In this document: one piece after another, positions 8,301-19,852 of the stretch
Numbering within the stretch: position 1 is the stretch's first letter
Layout of the letters: each line of letters starts with the position of its first letter
Assembly (NCBI GenBank): GCA_015075405.1
Contig: JABTUK010000001.1
Span: forward strand, 372,001-436,000
Direction of reading: 5' to 3'
Length of the DNA: 64,000 nucleotides
Origin: Anaerolineales bacterium
GTDB lineage: Bacteria; Chloroflexota; Anaerolineae; 4572-78; J111
Translations under genes and position numbers: made by a program
The notes under the pieces: generated by a model
What the model was told of the DNA's origin: nothing
The model's database searches: none
What the model saw: only the letters and a program-made list of their open reading frames with translations

Positions 8301-11300
8301 CACGCGTGGGGGTGAACCGGTCACGGCTGATTGTGAAAGCCACATCTCCGCGTATTCCCCACACGCGTGGGGTGAACCGTCAATAGCGGCCTGGAGTACC
8401 TTGCGTGGGTCGTATTCCCCACACGCGTGGGGTGAACCGGAAAAACGATGTACCACCTGACCATCGGCGGGTATTCCCCACACGCGTGGGGGTGAACCGC
8501 CTGCCCGCCAAAACAACCCGCATCTTTGTGTGTATTCCCCACGCGTGGGGGTGAACCGGATTACAACACCGATAAATAACACTGCCCAAAGTATTCCCCA
8601 CACGCGTGGGGGTGAACCGGTCTGGTGTTGCCAATGGCACAATTAGATCACGCGTATTCCCCACACGCGTGGGGGTGAACCGATACCGCCCCCCCGGAGA
8701 ACCCGGATAATAAAGTATTCCCCACACGCGTGGGGGTGAACCGTGTGCCTGAGTAGGTGAGAGTGCAGCGGAAAAGTATTCCCCACACGCGTGGGGGTGA
8801 ACCGCTTTGGGCCTCGACGGTTCGGCGCAAAGGGCCGTATTCCCCACACGCGTGGGGGTGAACCGACCACTCCATAACACAATTGCAGGACCACCACGTA
8901 TTCCCCACACGCGTGGGGGTGAACCAGGCAGCCCTGCCCTATAACTCAGGCGGCGATAGTATTCCCCACACGCGTGGGGGTGAACCGCCGGCGCAGCGGG
9001 CCAAAAGCAGAAACAGGCCGAGTATTCCCCACACGCGTGGGGGTGAACCAGTCACCATTAGACCAGTCAGGATGTTTGCCCACGTATTCCCCACACGCGT
9101 GGGGGTGAACCAGTCAGACTTTCCCCTGCGCAACGAAGCAGAACGTATTCCCCACACGCGTGGGGGTGAACCGCCAGCCCCTAAACCCCAACCCACGCCC
9201 AAGCCGTATTCCCCACACGCGTGGGGGTGAACCAGTTGCAGAAGCAACAGGATTAGCGCCGGGGACGTATTCCCCACACGCGTGGGGGTGAACCGAACTA
9301 AAAGAGCTACAGAGAGCGCGCGCGCGCGTTCCCCACACGCGTGGGGGTGAACCGCTGCGATTGAAGGGGCGCAGAGCGAGGGTGAGGTATTCCCCACACG
9401 CGTGGGGGTGAACCGGGCCTGAGCCACCTGGCCTTGGCTCAGGCCGGCGTATTCCCCACACGCGTGGGGGTGAACCGCTGGCCGTGAACCCGACTATGTG
9501 CCCGACCTGGGGTATTCCCCACACGCGTGGGGGTGAACCGGCCTACCGCCGCCGCGACTGGGGCAGCTTCACCGTATTCCCCACACGCGTGGGGGTGAAC
9601 CGTCAGGGGTTGGCTCAACCAAAAAGGGGGCGACCGTATTCCCCACACGCGTGGGGGTGAACCGTCCGGCGCGGCGCCGGTTATCTGGCGACACCGTATT
9701 CCCCACACGCGTGGGGGTGAACCGTTCGGCTCGGTGGACGCGGCAGCGGTGCAATTGTATTCCCCACACGCGTGGGGGTGAACCGGCTGTCACCCCGGCA
9801 ATTGGATCGTTCAATGCGTATTCCCCACACGCGTGGGGGTGAACCCCCCTGCCGTGACCCTTTCACGGCGGGGGCCTCGTATTCCCCACACGCGTGGGGG
9901 TGAACCAGTGGCGAGTTCGATTCTCGCCTGGGGTAGCACGTATTCCCCACACGCGTGGGGGTGAACCGTCATTGATGGCATTCGGCCCTCTATAACACAG
10001 AGTATTCCCCACACGCGTGGGGGTGAACCGCAGCGAGGCCGGGACGTGTACGGCGCGCTGTTCGTATTCCCCACACGCGTGGGGGTGAACCGGCCAGTCT
10101 GACCCGCTGCTGCTCCGCGCTGCGTATTCCCCACACGCGTGGGGGTGAACCAGGTGGCTATTTCGTTTTTTAGCGTGCTACGGCAGTATTCCCCACACGC
10201 GTGGGGGTGAACCGGAAACCGTCACGGTCTACGACGGGAAAAATCAGTATTCCCCACACGCGTGGGGGTGAACCAGCATTTTACCCTACGATTACCCTAC
10301 GCTTATAGTATTCCCCACACGCGTGGGGGTGAACCGTACGGGAATGGGCGCGACAAGATTCACGGCGCGTATTCCCCACACGCGTGGGGGTGAACCGTTG
10401 AGGCGGGTGCAAGCGCCCTATAGGCCAGAACGTATTCCCCACACGCGTGGGGGTGAACCAGTGGCGAAGTGGGCCGACTGGCCGGTGAACGAGAGTATTC
10501 CCCACACGCGTGGGGGTGAACCGTTGGGGTGTTCTTCCTCGACTGGGAGGCTCAAGTATTCCCCACACGCGTGGGGGTGAACCGTTGAAGCGGGTGCAAG
10601 CGCCCTATAGGCCAGAGTATTCCCCACACGCGTGGGGGTGAACCGTCCTGCTCTAACCGGGTCTTTTGGGGGCTATCGGTATTCCCCACACGCGTGGGGG
10701 TGAACCGGGGGGCCGGGCATGAGCGAAATTTTCCTAGCCGTATTCCCCACACGCGTGGGGGTGAACCGGTCAGGTTTTGGGCGGCGATGTCGCCGGTAGC
10801 GTATTCCCCACACGCGTGGGGGTGAACCGGGCTGGTCAATTTACGAATTGGCCGACCGGGCCGTATTCCCCACACGCGTGGGGGTGAACCGTTGCCGGAT
10901 GGAGAGATAGCTGCCGATGTTGGCGTATTCCCCACACGCGTGGGGGTGAACCGCTGTAACCAACCAAATACCATTTCGGACTGTTGTATTCCCCACACGC
11001 GTGGGGGTGAACCGCCGCCAGAAAACAGGCTGGCGATTTTCCGGGCGTATTCCCCACACGCGTGGGGGTGAACCGGGGCAGCCCGTCATTTCGGACTGCC
11101 CCGGCGAGTATTCCCCACACGCGTGGGGGTGAACCGCGTTGCTTGAGGGCTTCGCGCTGGTCTAATACGTATTCCCCACACGCGTGGGGGTGAACCGACG
11201 TGGGCCGGTATACTGACCGATAACAAGACGTATTCCCCACACGCGTGGGGGTGAACCGTTGGCCGGCTACCACCGCGGCCTGGCCGCGGTGTATTCCCCA

Positions 11301-14300
11301 CACGCGTGGGGGTGAACCGCCCCCGAACAATGGCCGGCTCGGCCAATGATTGAGTATTCCCCACACGCGTGGGGGTGAACCGCGCCTCGAGGTCTACCAG
11401 GCCATCGTCGCCCTGTATTCCCCACACGCGTGGGGGTGAACCGAAATTTGGCCGAACTGGGCGGCGGAAATCTGAGTATTCCCCACACGCGTGGGGGTGA
11501 ACCGTACCGCCACAAATACCAGCGCAATACCTAGCCGTATTCCCCACACGCGTGGGGGTGAACCGTACCGCCACAAATACCAGCGCAATACCTAGCCGTA
11601 TTCCCCACACGCGTGGGGGTGAACCGGGCCGCCGTTGGGCCGAAATATACAGCCGAGCGTATTCCCCACACGCGTGGGGGTGAACCGCAGCAAGCCGACT
11701 TGATGGACGACATCGAACCCGTATTCCCCACACGCGTGGGGGTGAACCGCAGCGGCCCTTGCTCCTGATCACGGCCCTGGCGTATTCCCCACACGCGTGG
11801 GGGTGAACCGTATTTATCAAAACTACACCTACGGGCCGGTGTGTATTCCCCACACGCGGGGGTGAACCGTACTGGGCAACACCCCGACCCTGGCCTCAAC
11901 GTATTCCCCACACGCGTGGGGGTGAACCGGAGAAAAATAGCGCCATCGAGAAACCAAAGCGCGTATTCCCCACGCGTGGGGGTGAACCGTCGCCAGCGTC
12001 ATACCAGGCGCGCCACTGCCGGTATTCCCCACACGCGTGGGGTGAAATTCGATTGAGGGCCTTTACGCCGGGGACTTCGCTGGACGTATTCCCCACGCGT
12101 GGGGGTGAACCGTTCTAATTCCTCACCAATCGGCCGCGCCACAAGTATTCCCCACACGCGTGGGGGTGAACCGTGAGGCGGATTGCCCCGCCCAGTTCGG
12201 CCAGGGTATTCCCCACGCGTGGGGGTGAACCGCACCACTTCATCGCATAGGTTTCTCCTGTGGTATTCCCCACACGCGTGGGGGTGAACCGGATGAATTT
12301 TTCGAGGGGCGGTCATACACCACGTATTCCCCACACGCGTGGGGGTGAACCGTTCGGGATCACCCAGGAGAAGGCGTATCTGACCGTATTCCCCACACGC
12401 GTGGGGGTGAACCGTTGAGGATAGGACATATTGGCCCGGTCGGCCAGTATTCCCCACACGCGTGGGGGTGAACCGCTACGGGGCGTGAATATGAGGATGA
12501 CAACCCGGTATTCCCCACACGCGTGGGGGTGAACCGTAGAAGAAGAGGAAAACCCTATTCTGACTGCGTATTCCCCACACGCGTGGGGGTGAACCGTTGG
12601 CCGGCTACCACCGCGGCCTGGCCGCGGTGTATTCCCCACACGCGTGGGGGTGAACCGTCGGCGACGCTGAGCCATTCCTCTTCGCAGGTGTATTCCCCAC
12701 ACGCGTGGGGGTGAACCGATGCCTTGATGGCCCTGGGGGTAGTGGTGGCCGTATTCCCCACACGCGTGGGGGTGAACCGGAGGAAGTTTTTGAGGGGCGG
12801 TCATACACCACGTATTCCCCACACGCGTGGGGGTGAACCGCTAATGGTCAAAGAGGGGCTTGACGTTATTCGTATTCCCCACGCGCGTGGGGTGAACCGT
12901 GTATGCCGTGCCGCGACTGCGGCGGCACGGGTATTCCCCCACACGCGTGGGGTGAACCGATCCATAGCTTCGTTACCCCGCCCCGGTCGGCGTATTCCCC
13001 ACACGCGGGGGTGAACCGACCTTGGATTTTCTCCGCGATTTCATCATCGCGTATTCTACACGCGTGGGGTGAACCGGCAAAGGCCGGGATACCCAGAACG
13101 CCAGTTCGGCCCCCCCCACACGCGTGGGGTGAACCGTCGCTCGCTTACATCTCGCACCGGCGTTTTCCGTATTCCCCACACGCGGGGTGAACCGGCAGTA
13201 GCCTGCGCTACCTAGTGGGTCTGGTCGTATTCCCCACACGCGTGGGGTGAACCGCAACGACGAAGAGCAGGTATTTTCGGGACGTATTCCCCACGCGTGG
13301 GTGAACTGACATCGAGGGCCGACTGGAGCCGCAGCCGGAGTATTCCCCACACGCGTGGGGTGAACCGTTGACCTTTGAGGCGGGCGGCGGCGGCCAGTGT
13401 ATTCCCCACACGCGTGGGGGGTGAACTCCGCCCCAACAATGGCCGGCCTGGCCAATGATTGAGTATTCCCCACACGCGTGGGGGTGAACCGCCGTGCAAG
13501 CGCCCTATAAGCCAGAAGTATTCCCCACACGCGTGGGGGTGAACCGCGATGGAGCGGCAGGCCGGGGAGATGGCGTTGGTATTCCCCACACGCGTGGGGG
13601 TGAACCGAATATGAGCGGCTAGCAAAACTGGCCGACTCGAGTATTCCCCACACGCGTGGGGGTGAACCGCGCCTCGAGGTCTACCAGGCCATCGTCGCCC
13701 TGTATTCCCCACACGCGTGGGGGTGAACCGAAATTTGGCCGAACTGGGCGGCGGAAATCTGAGTATTCCCCACACGCGTGGGGGTGAACCGCGTCGAGGC
13801 GAATACCAGTCTCAGCCCCATCGAGTATTCCCCACGCGTGGGGGTGAACCGCCATCCGGCAGGTGAATATTGCGCCGGAGCTGTATTCCCCACGCGTGGG
13901 GGTGAACCGTGGCCGGATAGCAACATAGGCTTGATTACTGGGTATTCCCCACACGCGTGGGGGTGAACCGCGTACTTCGCCAAGGGGATCGAGAAAACGC
14001 GGCGTATTCCCCACACGCGTGGGGGTGAACCGAACACCCCAACACACGGGGGGCGTACCTTGCCCGTATTCCCCACACGCGTGGGGGTGAACCGGCTGTA
14101 TGTCCCCCAAACGGTGACGCGTATTCCCCACGCGTGGGGGTGAACCGGGCTGAGGCAGGACCAGGACGCCATGCACGGTGTATTCCCCACACGCGTGGGG
14201 GTGAACCGACAGGGGCAGGAATGACCCCGCTCCAATCTCCGTATTCCCCACACGCGTGGGGGTGAACCGGGCAGGGCCGAGGGTGTGGGTTTGGTGCTGT

Positions 14301-16484
14301 GCGTATTCCCCACACGCGTGGGGGTGAACCGGCGATTTCAGCATTACTTGACCCGGCCAGGGTGTATTCCCCACACGCGTGGGGGTGAACCGACCGTAAG
14401 GTGGCGCAGTAAAGCGGAGTGGGTATTCCCCACACGCGTGGGGTGAACCGACTCACTGCCCGGCCCGCCTGATATGCGGTTAAGTATTCCCACACGCGTG
14501 GGGGTGAACCGAGCCGGTATTTTCGGACCCGGCACGGCCATCCGTATTCCCCACGCGTGGGGGTGAACCGATTGCCCAGACGTTAGGCGTGTCCATTGAC
14601 GAGTATTCCCCACACGCGTGGGGTGAAACTGGAACGGCAGTGGAAACTACATCGGGCCGAATAGTATTCCCACACGCGTGGGGGTGAACCGGCCACGCCC
14701 ACCCTCCGCAGGGCTGTCACCCCGTATTCCCCACACGCGTGGGGGTGAACCGGGGTGATTTCTGCCCGCTCCCTCCCGACTCGTATTCCCCACACGCGTG
14801 GGGGTGAACCGTGCGGTTTGCTCGCAGCCACGCGCAGGAGGCCGGCCTCCCCACACGCGTGGGGGTGAACCGACCCTGGATTTTCTCCGCGATTTCATCA
14901 TCGCGTATTCCCCACACGCGTGGGGGTGAACCGACGGTGATCGGGGTCTGTGGTTAAATACCGTACGTATTCCCCACACGCGTGGGGGTGAACCAGGGAA
15001 CGATTTTGTTGAATGTTTGGGCAAGAGTATTCCCCACACGCGTGGGTGAACCGACGCGCACCCGCTTGCAACGTTGACGCGCCTCGTATTCCCCACACGC
15101 GTGGGGGTGAACCGCCATCGCCTTCTTCTTTGGCTACGCCAGAGGCGTATTCCCCACACGCGTGGGGGTGAACCGCGGTATCGTGGCACGAGTGACGTGA
15201 GCTTCGAGTATTCCCCACACGCGTGGGGGTGAACCGACAACAGGATTTAGAGGATAACGGTTGAGGACGTATTCCCCACACGCGTGGGGGTGAACCGCGC
15301 CGGCTGAGGGCATCGCCCACAATTTCAATGTATTCCCCACACGCGTGGGGGTGAACCGCGCCGGCTGAGGGCATCGCCCACAATTTCAATGTATTCCCCA
15401 CACGCGTGGGGGTGAACCATATTGTGGGGTGCGCCAACTTTTGATCAAGTGGTATTCCCCACACGCGTGGGGGTGAACCGGGCAACCCATTTGGCAAAAC
15501 AACGGCCCTGGAAGTATTCCCCACACGCGTGGGGGTGAACCGCCGAACCGCCTGCGGCACATCTTCGTCGGGGTGTATTCCCCACACGCGTGGGGGTGAA
15601 CCGGTGCGATGGATTCACTTTTGCCGGATAGCGACGTATTCCCCACACGCGTGGGGGTGAACCAGTACGACCACCTGGACCAGCAACAGGACGATGAGTA
15701 TTCCCCACACGCGTGGGGGTGAACCGATGGCATCAAAATTTAAATCCAGGCTCATGGTGTATTCCCCACACGCGTGGGGGTGAACCGCCATCGCCGAAAA
15801 AAATACGATTTACATCTACGTATTCCCCACACGCGTGGGGGTGAACCGCCGGATTCTATCGTCAACATTTTCTTTCACAACGTATTCCCCACACGCGTGG
15901 GGGTGAACCGAGGAATGTTGACGCCTCTGGCTTTTCCGAACCGTATTCCCCACACGCGTGGGGGTGAACCGGTGACAACGGCGGGCCGGGGTGTCACCGA
16001 CTGGTATTCCCCACACGCGTGGGGGTGAACCGTTGGGACTTGTTTTAGCTCTCTGCTTGCCATACGTATTCCCCACACGCGTGGGGGTGAACCAGGTTCA
16101 CCCCGCCCCCCTCACACCGTCGAGCCGTATTCCCCACACGCGTGGGGGTGAACCGTCACAATCTTAACTTAGTCAAAATACCCCAAAGTATTCCCCACAC
16201 GCGTGGGGGTGAACGTGGGCCTCTGTTTTCGAACCGTATTCCCACGCGTGGGGTGAACCGAGCGTTGCCTCTAACCTGAGGTATTCTTTGGGGTCCGAGA
16301 ACCCTGACACCTCCGCTTCCCCACACGCGTGGGGGTGAACAGCGTTGCCTAACCTGAGCCCTGACGTGGGGGTGAACCAGAACCCTGACACCTGACACCT
16401 GACACCCCTACGTATTCCCCACACGCGGGGTGAACCGTAAAATTCGTCGGTACTGGGCGTTAGAATGTCGTATTCCCCCACACG
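5333..16484 (+). CRISPR. Type I-E CRISPR array, about 180 repeats
   Basis: The repeat is 29 nt, beginning GTATTCCCCACACG and ending TGGGGGTGAACCG, with CCCCAC/GTGGGG stem halves as in E-type repeats. Units are mostly 61 or 62 nt, so spacers are 32-33 nt. Dividing the length by about 61 gives roughly 180 repeats; this is an estimate, not a count. The leader-proximal part is nearly uniform. Shortened repeats, usually missing AC or one C/G of a run, cluster near 7105-7530, 8350-8440, 11850-12240, 12870-13430 and 14430-14680. After about 16188 repeats are fragmentary and mixed with CTGACACC words. Transcription should run from the leader beside cas2e. Confidence 0.98.
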
Positions 16485-16587
16485 TAAGAACGATATTGAG
16501 CGCAGTCCTCGTAATATTTGAGTAATAGATTTGTAATAACTCGCCTCTATGATCTTTGATGTTAGATGTAAACAGAAAGGTGAGTTT

Positions 16588-17653
16588 ATGAAAAATATCT
16601 GGCTGCTGTTATCCTGGCATTCCTGCTGCTGCCCACCGCAGCGGCCGCCGATGAACCCAGCCACCTATCGCATCACCTTTACCGCCACCGGAGTAACCAA
16701 ACCCATCCCCACCCTGATTTTCCCGCAGACCCTCACTTTTCACGGCTCATCGGCGGGGTCATAACGCCGAGGTGAACTATTGGGGTGTGGGCCAACTGGC
16801 TTCGCCCGGCATCGAGATGATGGCCGAACAGGGAATTACAGCCACCCCGGCCAGCGCCATCAACGCCGACATCGCCAGCGGCGACGCCTTAAAGTGTACT
16901 ATCGAGACCCACCGGCATTGACTCGCCTGGGACTGACACCTTCAATACGGTCAGGTGACCAAAGATTTCCCCTAGTTACCCTGGTGACGATGATTGCCCC
17001 ACCCCGATTGGTTCACCGGCGTATCAGGGCTGTCGCTGCTCGACGCGCAGGGCGACTGGGTAGACAGCAAAACGGTCTGCTTTACCCTACGATGCCGGCA
17101 CTGAGCAAGACGGCGGCTTTACCTCAACAACCGCCCATGGCCCAAAAATGTCCCCATTGCTTCTCTCTCCAACAGCGCCTTTTTACCGGCCAGCCGGTGG
17201 GCAGCTTCACCTTTACCCGTCTCAACTATGCCAATCTGCACCTTGCCAAATCCGTTAGCCCCACCACCCCGGTTTCCTACCAGGGCCAGATCACCTATAC
17301 GCCAGGTATTAAGTAACAGCGGCGACAGTAAAGCCTCCGGCGCTGTTTTAACCGACACCCTGCCGGCCGGAGTTGCCTTTGCCCAGTGGGTCAGCGGCCA
17401 TCTGGGGCGGCCCAGAGCAGCAACCAGCTTACCTGGGCCGGGGCGGTTAATGCCGGCCAGACCCTCACCTTCACCTTTGTCGCCAGCCACACCCGGCGGG
17501 TTGTACGGAGAAACTATCGTAAATACGGCGGTCTATAGCCATACCTCCGGCAGCGAGCAGGCCAGCGCCGCCTTCACCGTCGAGCCGGACCAATCAAGCC
17601 CCGCTACCTCTATTTTCTTGCCGCTCTTGCTAAAGACGGCTAAATTCGAATTC
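16588..17653 (+). pseudogene. Secreted Spondin_N plus DUF11-like surface protein, frameshifted
   Basis: No single frame spans this region, but joining frames gives one coherent protein. A signal peptide (MKNIW, then AVILAFLLLPTAAAADEP) leads into a Spondin_N domain, with recognisable pieces TYRITFTATW, DFPADPHFSRLIGG, EVNYWGVGQLASPGIEMMAE and later DWFTGVSGLSLLDAQGDW. A DUF11/conserved-repeat domain follows (LSNSGDSKASGAVLTDTLPA). The end, FLPLLLK, resembles the C-terminal tail often seen on Chloroflexota exported proteins. At least five single-base shifts interrupt it and no clear nonsense substitution was needed to explain them. It may be a real pseudogene or a correct gene with sequence errors. 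Confidence 0.7.
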
Positions 17654-17691
17654 AACCCACCTAAACAAAAACGCAACAAAATTAGACTCTG

Positions 17692-17773
17692 TAGATCCAA
17701 TTTTCGAGGACGCGAAGCGGGCACGCCCACGTGCCGAACACCGCCGCACAGGGCGGGCTGGCCCTCAAATTGG
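17692..17773. repeat. Dispersed palindromic element (GATCCAAATTT family), copy 1
   Basis: The segment starts GATCCAATTTTCGAGGACGC and ends with CCTCAAATTGG in inverted orientation, around a core containing GCGGGCACGCCCACGTGCCG. Related copies are at about 23044, 46921 and 53080. It is a non-coding, potentially folded element lying at a gene end. Confidence 0.75.
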
Positions 17774-17787
17774 GCCTGGGACTCGTT

Positions 17788-17836
17788 GCGAGGCTAAGGC
17801 TGAGGCTGACCTGCCTTTAGCCTTAGCCTTAGCCTC
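17788..17836. repeat. Inverted GGCTGA/TAGCC word hairpin
   Basis: GAGGCTAAGGCTGAGGCTGA is followed by TTAGCCTTAGCCTTAGCCTC, forming a long stem between the ends of two convergent genes. It may act as a bidirectional terminator, but it has no T-run. Confidence 0.55.
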
Positions 17837-17865
17837 AAAGAAAGTAAGAGCCAGGGGATGAGTGA

Positions 17866-19413
17866 TTACTTAAAAGTATCCTCATAGCTGTGCCAGGTGC
17901 GGACCTGATGTAGGTATTGCCTTCAAAATAACCGTACTCGTAGACCACAAAGATGCGGTCAAGGGTCTCCATCCAGAACATGCGGCCGTTGCTAAAGTTC
18001 TGAAACGCCCCGGCGCTGTCTTTAGCCGGCCCGATGGCGTAGCCCAGCCGCTCTTTTACCTGCGCTCCCGTGCCTTCCCAGTAAACCTTGCTAAACTTAT
18101 CGCCCACCGTGAAAAAGCCTTCCGGCACAGCTTCCACTTTGAGCGGATCAGCCGGCCCCAAATCGCCAAAACGCTGGTAAGAGCCATCGGCAAAGAACAC
18201 ATAGACCGGATCGCTGCCGTAGTAGCCGTCGGCTTGCAACCAAACCATCAAACCGTTCTCAAAAGCTGCACTGCCGCCTGGGTGGCCTGCTCGCCGCCCT
18301 GCCAGGAGTCGGCGCAGCCCAGGGTTGCTTTGACCTCTTTATGCTCGCTCCAAACCTTACCAAACCCCTAATCGGCACATCGGTGCAGAAGAGCGGCTGC
18401 GGTTGAGGTGTGCTGGTCGGTTCGACCACCACCGCCGCCGGTTCGGCCTCCGGCAAATCGGTCGCCACTGCTACGGGCTGGCTGACCACCGGCAGCAGGC
18501 TCAGAGCGACCGAAGGGGCAGCTAAATCGGCGGCCAGCCAACCCGGTTGGCCCCGATAGATAATTTGCAGCCAGCTTCCATCGGCGGTGCGGCCCAGGGC
18601 TACCAGGTGGGCCGAATTTTGGACAGTCCCCAGCACCTCAGCCTGCAAATCGGGGGCCTGGCGCACGTTGGCCGCGGCCGTGTCAGCCGTGAGCCTGACC
18701 TGGGCCTGCTCCAGTTGGCTGCGCTGGGGATAGGCCGCCACCACTTCGGCGGGAATATCCAGCACCGCCGTTTCGCCGCTCAGCCCGCCCGTCACCCGGA
18801 CCAGGGCATTTTGGCTATAGAAATAGAGCGTCCACCGGCCCGCAGCAGCGTCCCCTCGCCAAACCCGGCCCGCAGCGGCAGGCTGGCAGCCAGCGAGTCG
18901 TCCAGCGGCGTGGGCAGTATGCCGGCATAATCGGCCCGCTCGACTACTTTTTTCCAGTCGTTGACCTGCCAGCGCTGGCCCCCGGCAATCCAATATACAG
19001 GTTGTCTTCGGCGTCATAACTCAGCCGGGTCAGGGGGTCAGCCTGCGGCAGCGCGGCCAGGATCGCATCCGTCACCTGGAACACAGTTTGTTTGTCCAAT
19101 CCAAGGCCGGCAGCGCAGCGGGATCGGCCAGGGGCGGCGGGTTCCTCGGCGGTGACATAAAGAGGGTTTGGCCGCTGCCCCGCAGCAGCGTCCCCGCCTC
19201 GTAACTTTCGGCCACAAGGGGTGGAGGCGGCTTCACCGCCAACTCGACGACAGCCGTCGGCGCGGGGGTAGCCGTAATCACCAGCGGCGTCGCCGCCGGA
19301 GTGGCTGTGACCACAATCACCTGCGGGTCTGCCCCACACCCGGCAATCAGCGCAGCAGCGGCGCTGGCCAGGGCCAGCTTGAAGGTTGTTTGGAATTTGA
19401 TCGGTTTCATCAT
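17866..19413 (-). pseudogene. Lipoprotein with SH3-like and GFGKVW domains, frameshifted
   Basis: GGAGGT precedes the ATG pair at 19413. The start (MMKPIKFQTTFKLALASAAAALIAGC) is a lipoprotein signal with its lipobox Cys. Frame-joined pieces then give a Thr/Pro linker, a beta-rich part, an SH3b-like segment (ANVRQAPDLQAEVLGTVQ...DGSWLQIIYRGQPGWLAADL) and a C-terminal region with GFGKVWSEHKEVKATLGCA and FENGLMVW. The last region resembles the C-terminus of the Ser/Thr kinase at 24333. At least four single-base shifts break the frame; a frame change near the end gives the likely terminus VRTWHSYEDTFK and stop at 17866. About 515 residues if repaired. The specific function is unknown. Confidence 0.65.
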
Positions 19414-19599
19414 GTGACCTCCTGTTTAGGTAGCGTTTAATAATTTAAAACCGGATATTTACTCTCACTGTACCTCACTCCACCCCGCCATGTTGGACCT
19501 AAATCTGACCAATTTCTGACCAAGAGAGTTTCTCTTGACAAAGCTATGTATTCTCCGTACCATAAACACTGAGGCTAATTACAGATTGGGAGGTAAATT

Positions 19600-19852
19600 A
19601 TGCAAAGCATCAAACTGCAATCCATCATGTGGTTCGGATGGTATTTTGAAATTGGAAATCCCGTTGGGTTTAACCGACGCTGATTTGGAGGTACTGGTGG
19701 TTGTTCAGCCATTGCTGGTATCATCGCCAGCCACTCCTGAGGAGTTGGGCTGGCCTCCCGGTTTTTTTGAGGAGACAGCGGGGGCATGGCAAGGAGAACC
19801 ACTTATCCGCGAGGCGCAGGGAGATTATGAAATCAGGGATGAACTCTTGTGA
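19600..19852 (+). pseudogene. VapB-like antitoxin, one frameshift
   Basis: The ATG at 19600 follows GGGAGGT and gives MQSIKLQS. After one lost base near 19625 the frame continues as GSDGILKLEIPLGLTDADLE and TPEELGWPPGFFEETAGAWQ, a signature of a small antitoxin family paired with PIN toxins in Chloroflexota and cyanobacteria. About 84 residues when repaired. The stop overlaps the GTG start of the next gene, the usual coupled arrangement of such pairs. Family assignment is from memory of the motif. Confidence 0.65.

Noticed and set aside
5304..16076. Dozens of open frames with repeated HPHACGEY, FTPTRVGNT or GSPPRVWGI peptides
   Set aside because: They are translations of the CRISPR repeat with spacer-encoded filler.
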